DNA of 64,000 nt from Candidatus Gaiellasilicea maunaloa (lineage in GTDB: Bacteria; Actinomycetota; Thermoleophilia; Gaiellales; Gaiellaceae). Location: NCBI GenBank assembly GCA_024330215.1, contig JANDLU010000007.1:1-64000 (forward strand), read 5' to 3'. Shown piece by piece: positions 27,384-36,505 of this stretch. The position numbers and the translations under genes are program-made. The notes beneath the pieces are model-generated. The model worked only from the letters and a program-made list of their open reading frames with translations, searched no databases and was not told the DNA's origin. Position 1 is the first letter of the stretch. Each line of letters opens with the position of its first letter.

Positions 27384-28633
27384 TGCGCCCCGCGCTGGCG
27401 GCGTCACTATTCCTCTGCTCAGTCGCTCTCGCCGGTTGCAACGGCGAGGACGGTAGCGCCGGCGAGGGCGCGCGATCTAGGGCAGTTACGGCAACGGTGT
27501 CAGACACGGTGCCAGAGACGGTTCCAGAGACGGTGCCAGACACGGTGCCAGACACGGTTCCAGAGACGGTGCCAGACACCGTGACAGAGACGGCGGCCTC
27601 CGAGGCGGCCTCCGAAGCGTTCGTCGTCGGCGCCGTCGACGATGCGGCTCGGCACCGCGGGCCGGTGCTCGGCCAACTCGCCGCCGCGGGGTTCGGCGCC
27701 CTTGGGATCACGAGCTACTGGGAGCCCGGCCTGTCCGCCCCCTCACCGGAGGAGCTCGCCGTTCTCCGCGACGTCGCCGGCCGCGCCGCCGAGCGCGACC
27801 TGCGCATCTTCCTCGCCGTCTTCCATCGAGGCTCCGCGACGACGCCGCTGACGGCCGTCGAGCGCGCGGCCTTCTCCTCCTACGTCGCCGCGATCGCGCG
27901 GGACGTCCCCGAGATCGAGGACGTGATCGTCGGCAACGAGCCGAACCTGAACCGTTTCTGGCTCCCCCAGTTCGGCCCGGACGGCGAGAACCTCGCGGCC
28001 GTCTTCTACCTCGCGCTGCTGGCGGACGTCTACGACGCAGCGAAGGCCGCCGCACCCAAGACGCGGATCTGGGGCGGCGCGCTCGCGCCGCGCGGCGTCG
28101 ACAAGCCGAACACGGACCGCGACACGCATTCGCCGACGACGTTCATCCGCGATCTCGGAACGGAGCTGCGCCGAACCGGGCGCACGCGACCGGTGCTCGA
28201 CGGCTTCGCCTTTCACCCGTATCCGGCCGCGTCGAACATCCCGCCCGACCGGCCGCATCCCGGTTCCCGGACACTCGGGCTCGCCGACCACGAGCGGCTG
28301 CGGCAGCTCCTACGCGCGGCGTTCGACCGCGACGTCGCGATCCTCTACAGCGAGTTCGGCGTCGAGACCGCGGTTCCACCGGAGAAGGCGGCGCTCTACG
28401 AGGGCGACGAACCTGGCAGCCCGGTTGACGAGGCGTCGCAGGCCGACTTCTACCGGCGCGCGCTCGAGCTCGCCGCCTGCCAGGAGGGCGTCGTCGGAAT
28501 GCTCCTCTTCCACTCGCACGACGAGCCGTTCCTGACCGGTTTCCAATCGGGCCTCTACTACGTCGACGGCACCCCGAAGACGAGCCTCGCTCCCGTGCGC
28601 GAGGCGATCCTGGATGCGCGCAACGGTTGCTAG
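27383..28633 (+). CDS. Lipoprotein glycoside-hydrolase-fold paralogue with minisatellite linker
   Basis: The 416-residue protein has a lipoprotein signal ending LAGC (lipobox). A linker of V-P-E-T and V-P-D-T repeats (about 39-70) follows, then the same catalytic domain as the upstream gene: VIVGNEPNLNRFWLPQFG and AILYSEFGVET keep both Glu residues. It lacks the upstream protein's beta tail. The enzyme would be held on the outer face of the membrane by the repeat linker. The pair is a tandem duplication that has diverged in anchoring. Confidence 0.82.
   Translation: MRPALAASLFLCSVALAGCNGEDGSAGEGARSRAVTATVSDTVPETVPETVPDTVPDTVPETVPDTVTETAASEAASEAFVVGAVDDAARHRGPVLGQLAAAGFGALGITSYWEPGLSAPSPEELAVLRDVAGRAAERDLRIFLAVFHRGSATTPLTAVERAAFSSYVAAIARDVPEIEDVIVGNEPNLNRFWLPQFGPDGENLAAVFYLALLADVYDAAKAAAPKTRIWGGALAPRGVDKPNTDRDTHSPTTFIRDLGTELRRTGRTRPVLDGFAFHPYPAASNIPPDRPHPGSRTLGLADHERLRQLLRAAFDRDVAILYSEFGVETAVPPEKAALYEGDEPGSPVDEASQADFYRRALELAACQEGVVGMLLFHSHDEPFLTGFQSGLYYVDGTPKTSLAPVREAILDARNGC
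27497..27592 (+). repeat. 12-base minisatellite, 8 units, translated as VPET/VPDT
   Basis: Eight 12-base units of the type GTGCCAGAGACG or GTGCCAGACACG run through the linker of the lipoprotein. The same DNA unit occurs at 62152-62237 in an unrelated gene. Several units create short palindromes such as GTGTCAGACAC. Confidence 0.85.
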
Positions 28634-28671
28634 AGGTGGAACCTCTCGGCAGCGCGCGTACCATGCACTCG

Positions 28672-29373
28672 ATGAGTGCTGAGCACCAGAACGGCCAGTA
28701 CGTCGCCTACAGCTTCTACAAGGTCGATCCCGCCTGGCGGCGCCTGCCCATCGAGGAGCGTGCGGGAGGCAAGGACTCCTTCGCCGAGGTCGTCGAGTCG
28801 TGGGCCGAGCGGCTCGACGTGCGGGCCTACTCGACCGCGGGCGTCCGGCCGGACTGCGATTTCTTCCTCTGGAAGATCACCGAGCGCTACCTCGACCTCG
28901 GCGAGCTCGGCGCGGAGCTGAACGCGACCCCGCTCGCGGGCTGGCTCGAGACGCCGTACTCCTACCTCGCGACGACGAAGCCCTCGCAGTACAGCCAGGC
29001 CCGCCGCGCCCGCAAGATCGCCCCGCGCGGCCATCCCTACCTCGTCGTCTACCCGTTCGTGAAGACGCGACCCTGGTACGCGCTGCCCCTCGCGGAGCGC
29101 CAGCGCGCGATGAACGAGCACATCGAGATCGGCGCCCGCTACGCCACGATCCAGAACCACACCACCTACTCGTTCGGGATCGACGACCAGGAGTTCATGA
29201 CCGCATTCGAGTGCGAGGAGCCGTCCGACTTCATGCACCTGATGCTGACGCTCCGAGAGAGCGAGGCCTCCCGCTACACCGAGCGCGACACCCCGATCTT
29301 CGTCGGCCAGGCCCTGGAGATCCGCGCTGCGCTCGACGCCCTCGACGGCGCCGCCAGCCGCGTCGAGGCCTAG
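28672..29373 (+). CDS. hemQ: Coproheme decarboxylase HemQ (chlorite-dismutase fold)
   Basis: The 233-residue protein matches HemQ: YSFYKVDPAWRRLP near the N-terminus, PSQYSQARRARKIAPRG, the VVYPFVKTRPWYALP stretch with the catalytic Tyr, and NHTTYSFGIDDQEFM with the haem-ligating His. It converts coproheme III to protoheme in the Gram-positive haem pathway, using H2O2. I prefer ATG 28672 because TACCAT (28659-28664) lies 7 bases upstream; ATG 28663 overlaps that box. Confidence 0.92.
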   Translation: MSAEHQNGQYVAYSFYKVDPAWRRLPIEERAGGKDSFAEVVESWAERLDVRAYSTAGVRPDCDFFLWKITERYLDLGELGAELNATPLAGWLETPYSYLATTKPSQYSQARRARKIAPRGHPYLVVYPFVKTRPWYALPLAERQRAMNEHIEIGARYATIQNHTTYSFGIDDQEFMTAFECEEPSDFMHLMLTLRESEASRYTERDTPIFVGQALEIRAALDALDGAASRVEA

Positions 29374-29391
29374 TAACAGTCTGTTACTAGG
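29369..29391. terminator. Palindrome carrying both convergent stop codons
   Basis: CCTAGTAACAG (29369-29379) and CTGTTACTAGG (29381-29391) are perfect inverted arms around a single T. The plus-strand hemQ stop TAG-TAA and the minus-strand gene's TAG lie symmetrically inside. It is AT-rich for this genome and could act as a two-way transcription end. Confidence 0.55.
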
Positions 29392-29773
29392 AGTAGGTGT
29401 GCTCGCTGCGCCAGACGCGGTAGATCGCGTAGCCGCAGGCGACGAGGACGAGGAAGAACGCGAGCGCATCGAGCCCGGAGGCGCCGAGTCCGATCAGGAC
29501 ACCGATGTCGACGACCGCCAGCACGATCGCCCCGTAGAAGACGCGGCGGCTCTGCTCCGACCAGGCCTCGATGTCGCTCCGCCGCTCCCGCCAGAGCAGG
29601 AAGAGGAAGAACGCGACCGCGAGGAAGAAGACGATGCGGAGCAGGCCGCCGACGGTCGCGAGCACCTCTTCGAGCGAGAGGACGACGACCACGGCCGCGA
29701 TCAGGGCGACGATCCCGAGCCCGCGGATCAGCGGGTTCATCTCGGCGAGGAAGCGCTTCAACCTTTCCATCAT
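29387..29773 (-). CDS. Membrane protein of unknown function
   Basis: The 128-residue product has four predicted membrane helices (about 17-35, 44-61, 80-98 and 103-119) and a short charged loop WRERRSDIEAWSEQSRR between helices 2 and 3. I recognise no family. Its ATG overlaps the stop of the upstream membrane gene (ATGA), so the two are co-translated and may form one complex. Confidence 0.7.
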   Translation of the reverse strand: MMERLKRFLAEMNPLIRGLGIVALIAAVVVVLSLEEVLATVGGLLRIVFFLAVAFFLFLLWRERRSDIEAWSEQSRRVFYGAIVLAVVDIGVLIGLGASGLDALAFFLVLVACGYAIYRVWRSEHTYS

Positions 29774-30123
29774 CCCGTCATGAACGCCCGCACGGCGAGC
29801 GCTGCTGCGAGGGCGGACGTGCCCGCGAACCAGGCGAGGCGCTTCGGGCCGCCGGCGGGCGCGTAGAACCAGGGCACGAGAATCGCCGCGAGCGAGAACG
29901 ACCCGTAGGCGTAGTGGAGGCTCTCGGCCGCCTCCCGCTCGTCGGAGAGCAGGAGCAGACCGAGCGCGACCTGGGCGACGAGCAACGTCTGGGCGAGCGC
30001 CAAGACGTTCGTCAGGATCGCCCCCGCCCCGCGCCGGCGCCAGTAGACGAGCCCGCCGGCAAGCGCCGAGAGCGCCGGCACGCCGACGACGAGGAAGGCG
30101 AGCAGGCGGTGCGTCGTTAGCAT
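29770..30123 (-). CDS. Membrane protein of unknown function
   Basis: The 117-residue product has four hydrophobic helices, with a YWRRRGAGA loop after the first and HYAYGSFSL in the middle. The pattern of a His in helix 3 and small residues resembles short haem- or quinone-associated membrane proteins, but I cannot assign it. It lies 27 bases from the divergent bcp remnant. Confidence 0.7.
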   Translation of the reverse strand: MLTTHRLLAFLVVGVPALSALAGGLVYWRRRGAGAILTNVLALAQTLLVAQVALGLLLLSDEREAAESLHYAYGSFSLAAILVPWFYAPAGGPKRLAWFAGTSALAAALAVRAFMTG

Positions 30124-30150
30124 CGTGAGACCCTACCGAGAGGAGATTTC

Positions 30151-30406
30151 TTGATCGAGGAAGGTACGAAGGCGGGGGGTTCGAGCTCGAGACCGACTCC
30201 GGCGAGACGGTGAGCCTCGAGTCGCTGCACGGCAAGCCGGTCGTCCTCTACCACGGCGTCTGGGGCGAGAAGACGTTCGCGGCAAGACGTACATGGGCGT
30301 CGAGCGCTCGACCTTCGTGATCGACGCCGACGGCAACGTCGCGAAGGTGATGCGCCACGTGAAGCCCGGCACCCATGCGGACGACGTGCTGGCGGCGTTG
30401 GCGTAA
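30151..30406 (+). pseudogene. bcp: Degraded Bcp-type peroxiredoxin
   Basis: A good ribosome site (AGGAG) and TTG 30151 open LIEEGTKA. A one-base-shifted frame then continues FELETDSGETVSLESLHGKP. After VVLYH the region with the peroxidatic Cys (normally PKDDTPGCTKEA) is missing, and a third frame gives KTYMGVERSTFVID, DADGNVAKVMRHV and DDVLAALA to TAA 30406. These pieces align in order with Bcp thiol peroxidases of about 155 residues. Two frame changes and loss of the active site mean it cannot work. Confidence 0.85.
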
Positions 30407-31492
30407 TCAGCGACGGAGCATGGAGATCGTCGTCGCGATCTCCTCGAGACTCGCGAGGTTGTGGCCGCTCGCGAAGAGGTCGACGTGCGGGAGCGCCGCC
30501 TTCATTCCCCTCGCGAGCGGCGCGTACTCGGGGTTCTCCTTGAGCGGGTTCAGCCAGACGACGCGATGGGCGAGTCGGTGGAGTCGCGCCATCTGAGCCG
30601 TGAGCAGCTTGGGCTCGTCCACTTCGAGCCCGTCCGAGCAGATCACGACCACAGCACCGCGCGCCGTTCCGGGATGACCGAACTCGTCGAGGAACGTCTT
30701 CAGGGAGGCGCCGATGCGGGTGCCGCCGTCCCAGTCGGCCGTCTGCGCAGCAGCCCTCCGCAGCGCCTCGTCGGGGCGCGCGCCGGCGAGCGGCCGGGTG
30801 AGGCGGGTCAGCCGAGTGCCGAACGAGAACGCCTCGAAGCGCCGGTCGTTTCTGAGCGCGGCATGCGCGAAGACGACGAGCGCACGCGAGTACTCGGACA
30901 TCGAGCCCGAGATGTCGAGGAGCAGCACCAGCCGCCGTCGCCTGCGGCGACGATCGCGCCAGGCCGGCTCGACCGTCTCTCCGCCGGTTCGCAGCGCCCG
31001 CCGCAGCGTCCGGCGAAGATCGAGATCGCCGGGCCGGGCCGGACCGCGGCGTGGCGTCCGCCGCAGCGGCGCCTCGAGCTGGAGCCGTGCGAGGAGTCGC
31101 GCCAGCTCTGCGAGCTCCTCCGGCGTGCAGCGCGAGAAGCTCTTGTGGCGGAGGAGCTCCGTGCTGCTCGCGAGCCCCACCTCGGGCGCGCCCGCGACCT
31201 CGACCGAGCCCTCGCCCGATGCCGCAGCACCGGCCAGCTGGAGACGCACCGTTCGCTCCAACGAAGGCGGCACGCTCCGCCGGCTGCCGCCGAAGAACTC
31301 GTGGTACACGCGATCGTAGACCGGGAGCTCGTCCCGCCGTCCGACGAGCGTCGCCCGGCCGGCCCAATAGAGCTCGCCGCCCGGCACGAGCTCGGCAGCC
31401 TCCCGGAAGGCGAGAAGTCGATCGGTTCCGACCGGTAGCCCGGCCGCGCGAAGCGCTCCGCCGAACGCCACGACCCGCTCGACCGCACTCAC
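30407..31492 (-). CDS. coxE: VWA-domain protein, CoxE-like
   Basis: The 361-residue protein has a C-terminal von Willebrand A domain with the metal-ion site LLLDISGSMSEYSR (D-x-S-x-S) near 190 and a second block ICSDGLEVDEPKLL. CoxE pairs with the MoxR ATPase CoxD to mature the Mo-Cu centre of CO dehydrogenases. It overlaps coxD by 4 bases and lies divergent to the coxG-S-L-M genes, the expected neighbourhood. Confidence 0.88.
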   Translation of the reverse strand: MSAVERVVAFGGALRAAGLPVGTDRLLAFREAAELVPGGELYWAGRATLVGRRDELPVYDRVYHEFFGGSRRSVPPSLERTVRLQLAGAAASGEGSVEVAGAPEVGLASSTELLRHKSFSRCTPEELAELARLLARLQLEAPLRRTPRRGPARPGDLDLRRTLRRALRTGGETVEPAWRDRRRRRRRLVLLLDISGSMSEYSRALVVFAHAALRNDRRFEAFSFGTRLTRLTRPLAGARPDEALRRAAAQTADWDGGTRIGASLKTFLDEFGHPGTARGAVVVICSDGLEVDEPKLLTAQMARLHRLAHRVVWLNPLKENPEYAPLARGMKAALPHVDLFASGHNLASLEEIATTISMLRR

Positions 31493-32361
31493 GAGAGCAG
31501 CTCGGGCAGCCGCGCCTGCACCGTCCGCAGATCCTCGTGGTTCTTGACCGCCCAGCCGAGCGTCGAGCGCGCCCCGTCCTCGGTCACCTCGTCGAGATCG
31601 AGCAGCGCGAGGGCCTGGGCCCAGTCGATCGCCTCCGCGGCCCCGGGTGGCTTGACGAGGTCCATCCCGCGCAGACGGGACACGGCTGCCGCGACCGAGC
31701 GAGCGAGCCCGTCTCCCGCCTCGGGCACCCGTAGTCGGACGATCGCCGTCTCGCGCTCGACGTCCGGATAGTCGATCCAGTGATAGAGACAGCGCCGCTT
31801 GAGTGCGTCGTGCAGCTCGCGGGTGCGATTCGACGTGATGATCACCGCCGGCCGGCTCCCGTCCGCGGAGCCGATGCTGCCGAGCTCCGGGATCGTCACC
31901 GCGGAGTCGGAGAGCGCCTCGAGCAGGAACGCCTCGAACTCGTCGTCCGCCCGGTCGAGCTCGTCCACGAGCAGCACGGCCCTCGAGCCGGCACGCACCG
32001 CCGCGAGCAGCGGCCTCTCCCGCAGGAAACGCGGGCCGTAGAGCTCGTCGACGACGGCATCCGGCTCGACGTCACCCGACGCGAGCAGCCGCGCGTGCAG
32101 GAGCTGCCGGGCGTAATCCCACTCGTAGAGCGCCTGGCCGGCATCGATCCCCTCGTAGCACTGGAGCCGGATCAGCTCGACCCCGAGCACCCGCGCGAGG
32201 GTACGCCCGACCTCGGTCTTGCCGACCCCGGGCTCGCCCTCGAGCAGCACCGGCCGGCGCATCGCAAGCGCCAGGTAGAGGGACACGGCGAGACTCCGAT
32301 CGGCCAGGTAGGACTCGGCGCGAAGCGCGGCTTCGAGCTCCTCCGGGCTCGCGAACGTCAC
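31489..32361 (-). CDS. coxD: MoxR-family AAA ATPase, CoxD-like
   Basis: The 290-residue ATPase has Walker A GEPGVGKTEVG (about 42-52), Walker B AVLLVDELDRADDEF and sensor ITSNRTRELHDALKRRC, all typical of MoxR. In cox clusters it drives insertion of Cu and S into the Mo site with CoxE. GTG 32361 lies 7 bases after TAGGCT (32369-32374), giving a leaderless start. Confidence 0.9.
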   Translation of the reverse strand: MTFASPEELEAALRAESYLADRSLAVSLYLALAMRRPVLLEGEPGVGKTEVGRTLARVLGVELIRLQCYEGIDAGQALYEWDYARQLLHARLLASGDVEPDAVVDELYGPRFLRERPLLAAVRAGSRAVLLVDELDRADDEFEAFLLEALSDSAVTIPELGSIGSADGSRPAVIITSNRTRELHDALKRRCLYHWIDYPDVERETAIVRLRVPEAGDGLARSVAAAVSRLRGMDLVKPPGAAEAIDWAQALALLDLDEVTEDGARSTLGWAVKNHEDLRTVQARLPELLS

Positions 32362-32448
32362 CCGGCGGAGCCTAGCGATCGACGCAGTGTCCTGGAAAGA
32401 ACGAGGTTTCGGTGCTCGCGACCGAGGTCGTGTAGCGTCCCCTCACCC
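32362..32448. promoter_or_regulatory. Divergent promoter region of the cox cluster
   Basis: This 87-base gap holds two -10-like boxes facing outward: TAGGCT (32369-32374, minus) for coxD and TAGCGT (32433-32438, plus) 10 bases before coxG. I see no obvious operator palindrome between them. Confidence 0.45.
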
Positions 32449-33060
32449 ATGAAGCTCCAGCACGAGTTCGAAGTTCCGGCTTCGCCCTCCGAGACGATGG
32501 AGCTGCTGCTCGATGCCGAGCGGGTCGTCCCCTGCCTGCCTGGCGCGGCGCTCGTCGAGGTGACCGACGACGGCACGTGGAAGACGACGATGGCCGTCAA
32601 GCTCGGCCCGGTCGGCCTCGACTTCCTGAACGACGTCCGGATCGTCGACCAGGACGACGCGGCCGGCGTGGTCCGCCTCGCGGTCAAGGGTCGCGACAAG
32701 CGCGGCCGCGGCGGGGCCGATGCGACCGTCGATGCACGGATGGTCGACCGGAGCGGAGGCGGGACGAAGGTGACGCTCGACTCCGACATCCGGTTCTCCG
32801 GCCAGGCAGCACAGCTCGGTCGCCCCTCGGTGATCCAGGACGTCTCCTCGCGTCTCCTCGATCGGTTCGCGGAGTGCTTGCGCACCCGCCTCGACCCACC
32901 CGTGACCGCGAACGGCGAGACCGGCGAAGCCGCGCCGCCCCTACCACCGCCGGTGCAGAAGCCGATCTCCGGCTTGTCCCTGCTCCTCGTCGCCGTCCGT
33001 GGCTCGCTCGCCCGGCTCCTCCGTCGTCGCCCCCGCTCCGGAGAGGAAGGCTCGTCATGA
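32449..33060 (+). CDS. coxG: CoxG-like SRPBCC protein
   Basis: The 203-residue protein has the CoxG/SRPBCC fold ([50 protein letters not shown]) and a hydrophobic C-terminal anchor ([19 protein letters not shown]). CoxG recruits CO dehydrogenase to the membrane. The stop overlaps the start of the damaged coxS (ATGA). Confidence 0.88.
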   Translation: MKLQHEFEVPASPSETMELLLDAERVVPCLPGAALVEVTDDGTWKTTMAVKLGPVGLDFLNDVRIVDQDDAAGVVRLAVKGRDKRGRGGADATVDARMVDRSGGGTKVTLDSDIRFSGQAAQLGRPSVIQDVSSRLLDRFAECLRTRLDPPVTANGETGEAAPPLPPPVQKPISGLSLLLVAVRGSLARLLRRRPRSGEEGSS

Positions 33061-33277
33061 GACGCATCGCGATCACGGTCAACGGCGCCCGCCGCGAGCT
33101 CGAGGTCGAGCCCCGCCAGCTCCTCGTCTACGCGCTGCGCGAGCAACTCGGGCGACCGGGACGAACATCGGCTGCGACACGACCTCGTGCGGCGCCTGCA
33201 CCGTCCACCTCGACGGCGAGTCGATCAAGTCCTGCACCGTGCTCGCGGTCCAGGCCGTGGCGGGAACGGGAGCGTAG
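33057..33277 (+). pseudogene. coxS: Truncated, frameshifted CO dehydrogenase small subunit
   Basis: ATG 33057 opens [29 protein letters not shown] as in CoxS. Near 33153 a base is missing (CTGACC expected, CGACC present), and the sequence continues one frame over: [30 protein letters not shown], the plant-type 2Fe-2S site. It then jumps to AVAGTGA and a TAG stop. The second 2Fe-2S domain (CGxCxPG and CRCTGY) is absent, so about 90 residues have been lost. Confidence 0.85.
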
Positions 33278-33279
33278 TC

Positions 33280-35663
33280 ATGGGACCGCCGAGCAGACCG
33301 GCAAGTTCGTCGGCACGAGCCAGCTCCGCAAGGAGGATCCCGAGCTCATCACCGGCCGCGGCGGCTACGTCGACAACGTCACGCTCCCGGGAATGCTCTG
33401 GGTCGGGGTGGTGCGCAGCCCGTACGCGCACGCGACGATCGGCTCGATCGACGTCTCGGCCGCCCTCGAGCTCGAGGGGGTGATTGCCGCCTCGACCGGC
33501 GCTGACCTCGAGTTCGCAGCCCCGCTCGTGCTGGCGTGGCCGATCAACGGCGAGGTCAAGAATCCGCCGCACTACCCGCTGACGAAGGACAAGGCGCGCT
33601 ACGTCGGCGATCCGGTCGCCGTCGTCGTGGCCGAGAGCCGCGCGATCGCGAAGGACGCGCTCGAGCTCGTCGAGGTCGACTGGCAGCCTCTGCCGGCTGT
33701 GACAGACATCAAGGCGGCGCTCGAACCGGATGCCCCGATCGTGCACGAGGAGTTCGGCACGAACAACGCCGGCTCCTGGATCATGGAGCGCGACTCGCCG
33801 GCACCGCGACGAGGCCCTTCGGCACCGTTCTTCGACGATCCGGACCTCGTCACCATCAAGGAGGAGCACTACCTCGCCCGGCTGATCCCGAACGCGATGG
33901 AGCCGCGCGGCGTCGTGGTCGACCCGAACGTCTCGATGGGCGAGTACACGGTCATCTCCTCCACCCAGATCCCGCACATCCTTCGCACGACGCTCGCGAT
34001 CACGTGCGGGATCCCCGAGGCAAAGCTACGGGTCGTCGCGCCGGACGTGGGCGGCGGCTTCGGCTCGAAGCTCGAGATCTATCCCGAGGATGCGATCTGT
34101 CTCGCGCTCGCGCAGAAGCTGAACCGGCCGATCAAGTGGATCGAGGAGCGCTCCGAGAACTACGTCGCCTCGCTGCACGGCCGCGAGAGCTACCAGCAGA
34201 TCGAGCTGGCGGCGACCCGCGAGGGCGTCCTCAAGGCCGTCCGCGTCAACCTGACCGTCTCCATGGGCGCGTACCTGCGCCTGCTCACGCCGGGGATCCC
34301 GATGCTCGGAGCCTGGCTCTACCACGGCCCCTACGAGTGCGAGGGCTACGACTTCCAGTACACGAACGTGTTCACGAACACGACGTTCACCGACGCCTAT
34401 CGCGGGGCCGGCCGACCCGAAGCGACCTATGCGATCGAGCGGGCCATGGACACGTTGGCCCGGGAGCTCGACATGGACCCGGTGGAGCTACGTCGGAAGA
34501 ACTTCATCGCGACCGAGAGGTTCCCGAACTACACGATCGCGAGCGGCCTTACGGTCGACTCGGCCAATTACCACGGGACCCTCGACAAGTGTCTCGAGGT
34601 CCTCGACTACGAAGCGATCCGCGCGGAGCAGAAGGAGCGGCGCGAGCGCGGCGATCGCAAGTTGCTCGGGGTCGGCTTCTCGACCTGGATCGAGATGTGC
34701 GGGCTCGCCCCGTCGCGGGTGCTGGCGGCGCTCAACTACATCGCGGGCGGCTGGGACGCGGCCACGATCGAGATCATGCCGACCGGGACGGTTCGGGCAC
34801 TGACCGGCGTCTCGCCGCACGGCCAAGGCTCGGCCACCGTCTTCGCGCAGGTGCTCGCGGATCAGCTCGGCGTCGAGTACGACGATGTCGACGTCGTGCA
34901 CGGGGACACCGGCACAGTGCCGTTCGGGATGGACACGTACGGCAGCCGCGGCGTCTCGGTTGGCGGCGTCGCCCTCTTCAAGGCCGGCGAGAAGCTGATC
35001 GCGAAGGCCCGCACGCTCGCGGCCTACGAGCTCGAGTGCGCCGAGGAGGATCTCGAGTTCGAGGGCGGCAACTTCACGGTCAAGGGCACCGACCGCTCCG
35101 CGAACATCAAGGCGCTCGGCTTCAACTCCTGGACGGCGCACAACCTGCCGGACGGGATGGAACCGGGACTCAGCGCCACGCACCTCTACGACCCGCCCAA
35201 CTTCTCCTGGCCGAACGGCGCGCACTGCTGCGTGCTCGAGATCGACCAGGAGACCGGCTCGATCGACATCCTCCGCTACATCGCGGTCGACGACTGCGGC
35301 GTCCAGCTCAACCCGATGCTCGTCCAGGGCCAGGTGCACGGCGGCGTCGCGCAGGGAATCGCCGAGGCGCTCTTCGAGGAGGCGATCTACGACGCGGAGG
35401 GCAACCTGACGACCGGGACGATGACGAACTACCTCGTTCCCGGCGCGCCGGAGCTGCCGTCGTTCGAGATCCACGACACGGTCACTCCGAGCCCCACGAA
35501 TCCGATGGGCGTGAAGGGGATCGGCGAGGCCGGCACGATCGCCTCCCCGCCGGCGGTGATCAACGCGGTCGTCGACGCGCTCTCCCATCTCGGAGTCCGG
35601 AACGTGGAGCGGCCGGCCACCCCGGAGCGGGTCTGGAACGCGATCCAGGAGGCAACGCGATGA
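33280..35663 (+). CDS. coxL: CO-dehydrogenase-like large subunit, form II
   Basis: The frame encodes about 794 residues of the xanthine oxidase/CoxL family: TGKFVGTSQLRKEDPELITG, VGGGFGSKLE, active loop TDAYRGAGRPEATY near residue 372, and GEAGTIASPPAV near the end. AYRGAGR marks form II; true CO oxidisers (form I) have AYRCSFR. The ATG at 33280 is one base out of frame (ATGGGACC instead of ATGGGGACC), and the frame stays open upstream into coxS, so translation initiation is doubtful. It overlaps coxM by 4 bases. Confidence 0.85.
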
Positions 35664-36505
35664 TCCCCGCGGCGTTCGACTACGAGGTCGCCGAGTCGGT
35701 CGAGCATGCGATCGAGCTCCTCGGCAGCACCGAGGATCCGAAGCTCTTGGCCGGCGGCCACAGCCTGCTCCCGTTCATGAAGTTCCGGCTGGCGCGGCCG
35801 GCGACGCTGATCGATATCGGCCGGATCTCGGGCCTGTCAGGAGTGTCTGACGGCGGCGAGCATCTGGCGATCGGTGCGCTGACCCGGCATCACGACCTCA
35901 ATCACGATCCGCTCGTGAAGGAGCACTGCCCGCTCCTCGCTTATGCGGCCGGGCTCGTCGGCGACAGCCAGGTGCGGCACCGCGGCACGATCGGCGGCTC
36001 GCTCGCGCATGGCGACTCGGCGGCCGATCTTCCGACGATCGCGCTGACGCTGGACGCGGAGATCGTCGTGCGCGGGCCCGATCGGGAGCGCACGATCGCG
36101 GCGACCGACTTCTTCCGGGGCTTCTATGAGACGGCTCTGGAGCCGAACGAGGCGATCGTCGAAGTCCGCGTGCCGAAGACCGGCGCTGCGGGCTGGTCGT
36201 ACATCAAGTTCCGCCGACGGGCGCTCGACTGGGCGACGGTCGGCATCGCGACGGTCGTCGAAGCCGGCAACGGGACGATCGAGAGCGCCCGGATCGGACT
36301 GACGAACATGGGTCAGACCCCGCTGCGGGCCGCGGCGACGGAACAGGCGCTGGCGGGCGCAGCGAGGGACCGTGTGGCCGAGGCGACCGCAAGGGCCGAC
36401 GAGGGCACCGAGCCGCCGAGCGACGTCTCGGCGAGCTCGGACTTCCGCCGCCATCTCTGCCGGGTGCTCACGGCGCGGGCGGTGGAGGAAGCGTTGAGCC
36501 GCTAG
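35660..36505 (+). CDS. coxM: CO-dehydrogenase-like FAD subunit
   Basis: The 281-residue protein has the FAD-binding blocks LLAGGHSLLPFMKFRLARP and RHRGTIGGSLAHGDSAADLP, then a C-terminal CO-dehydrogenase FAD domain. It passes electrons from the 2Fe-2S subunit to FAD and on to the respiratory chain. ATG 35660 overlaps the coxL stop (ATGA). The stop shares CTAG with the convergent pentapeptide gene. Confidence 0.9.
   Translation: MIPAAFDYEVAESVEHAIELLGSTEDPKLLAGGHSLLPFMKFRLARPATLIDIGRISGLSGVSDGGEHLAIGALTRHHDLNHDPLVKEHCPLLAYAAGLVGDSQVRHRGTIGGSLAHGDSAADLPTIALTLDAEIVVRGPDRERTIAATDFFRGFYETALEPNEAIVEVRVPKTGAAGWSYIKFRRRALDWATVGIATVVEAGNGTIESARIGLTNMGQTPLRAAATEQALAGAARDRVAEATARADEGTEPPSDVSASSDFRRHLCRVLTARAVEEALSR

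Noticed and set aside
33280-35663. A functional form I CO dehydrogenase for CO oxidation
   Set aside because: The active loop is AYRGAGR (form II) and coxS is broken, so CO oxidation is not supported.
33536-36505. A 989-codon plus-strand frame across coxL and coxM
   Set aside because: Up to 35660 it is the wrong frame of coxL, giving Arg/Gly-rich nonsense; only the coxM part is real.
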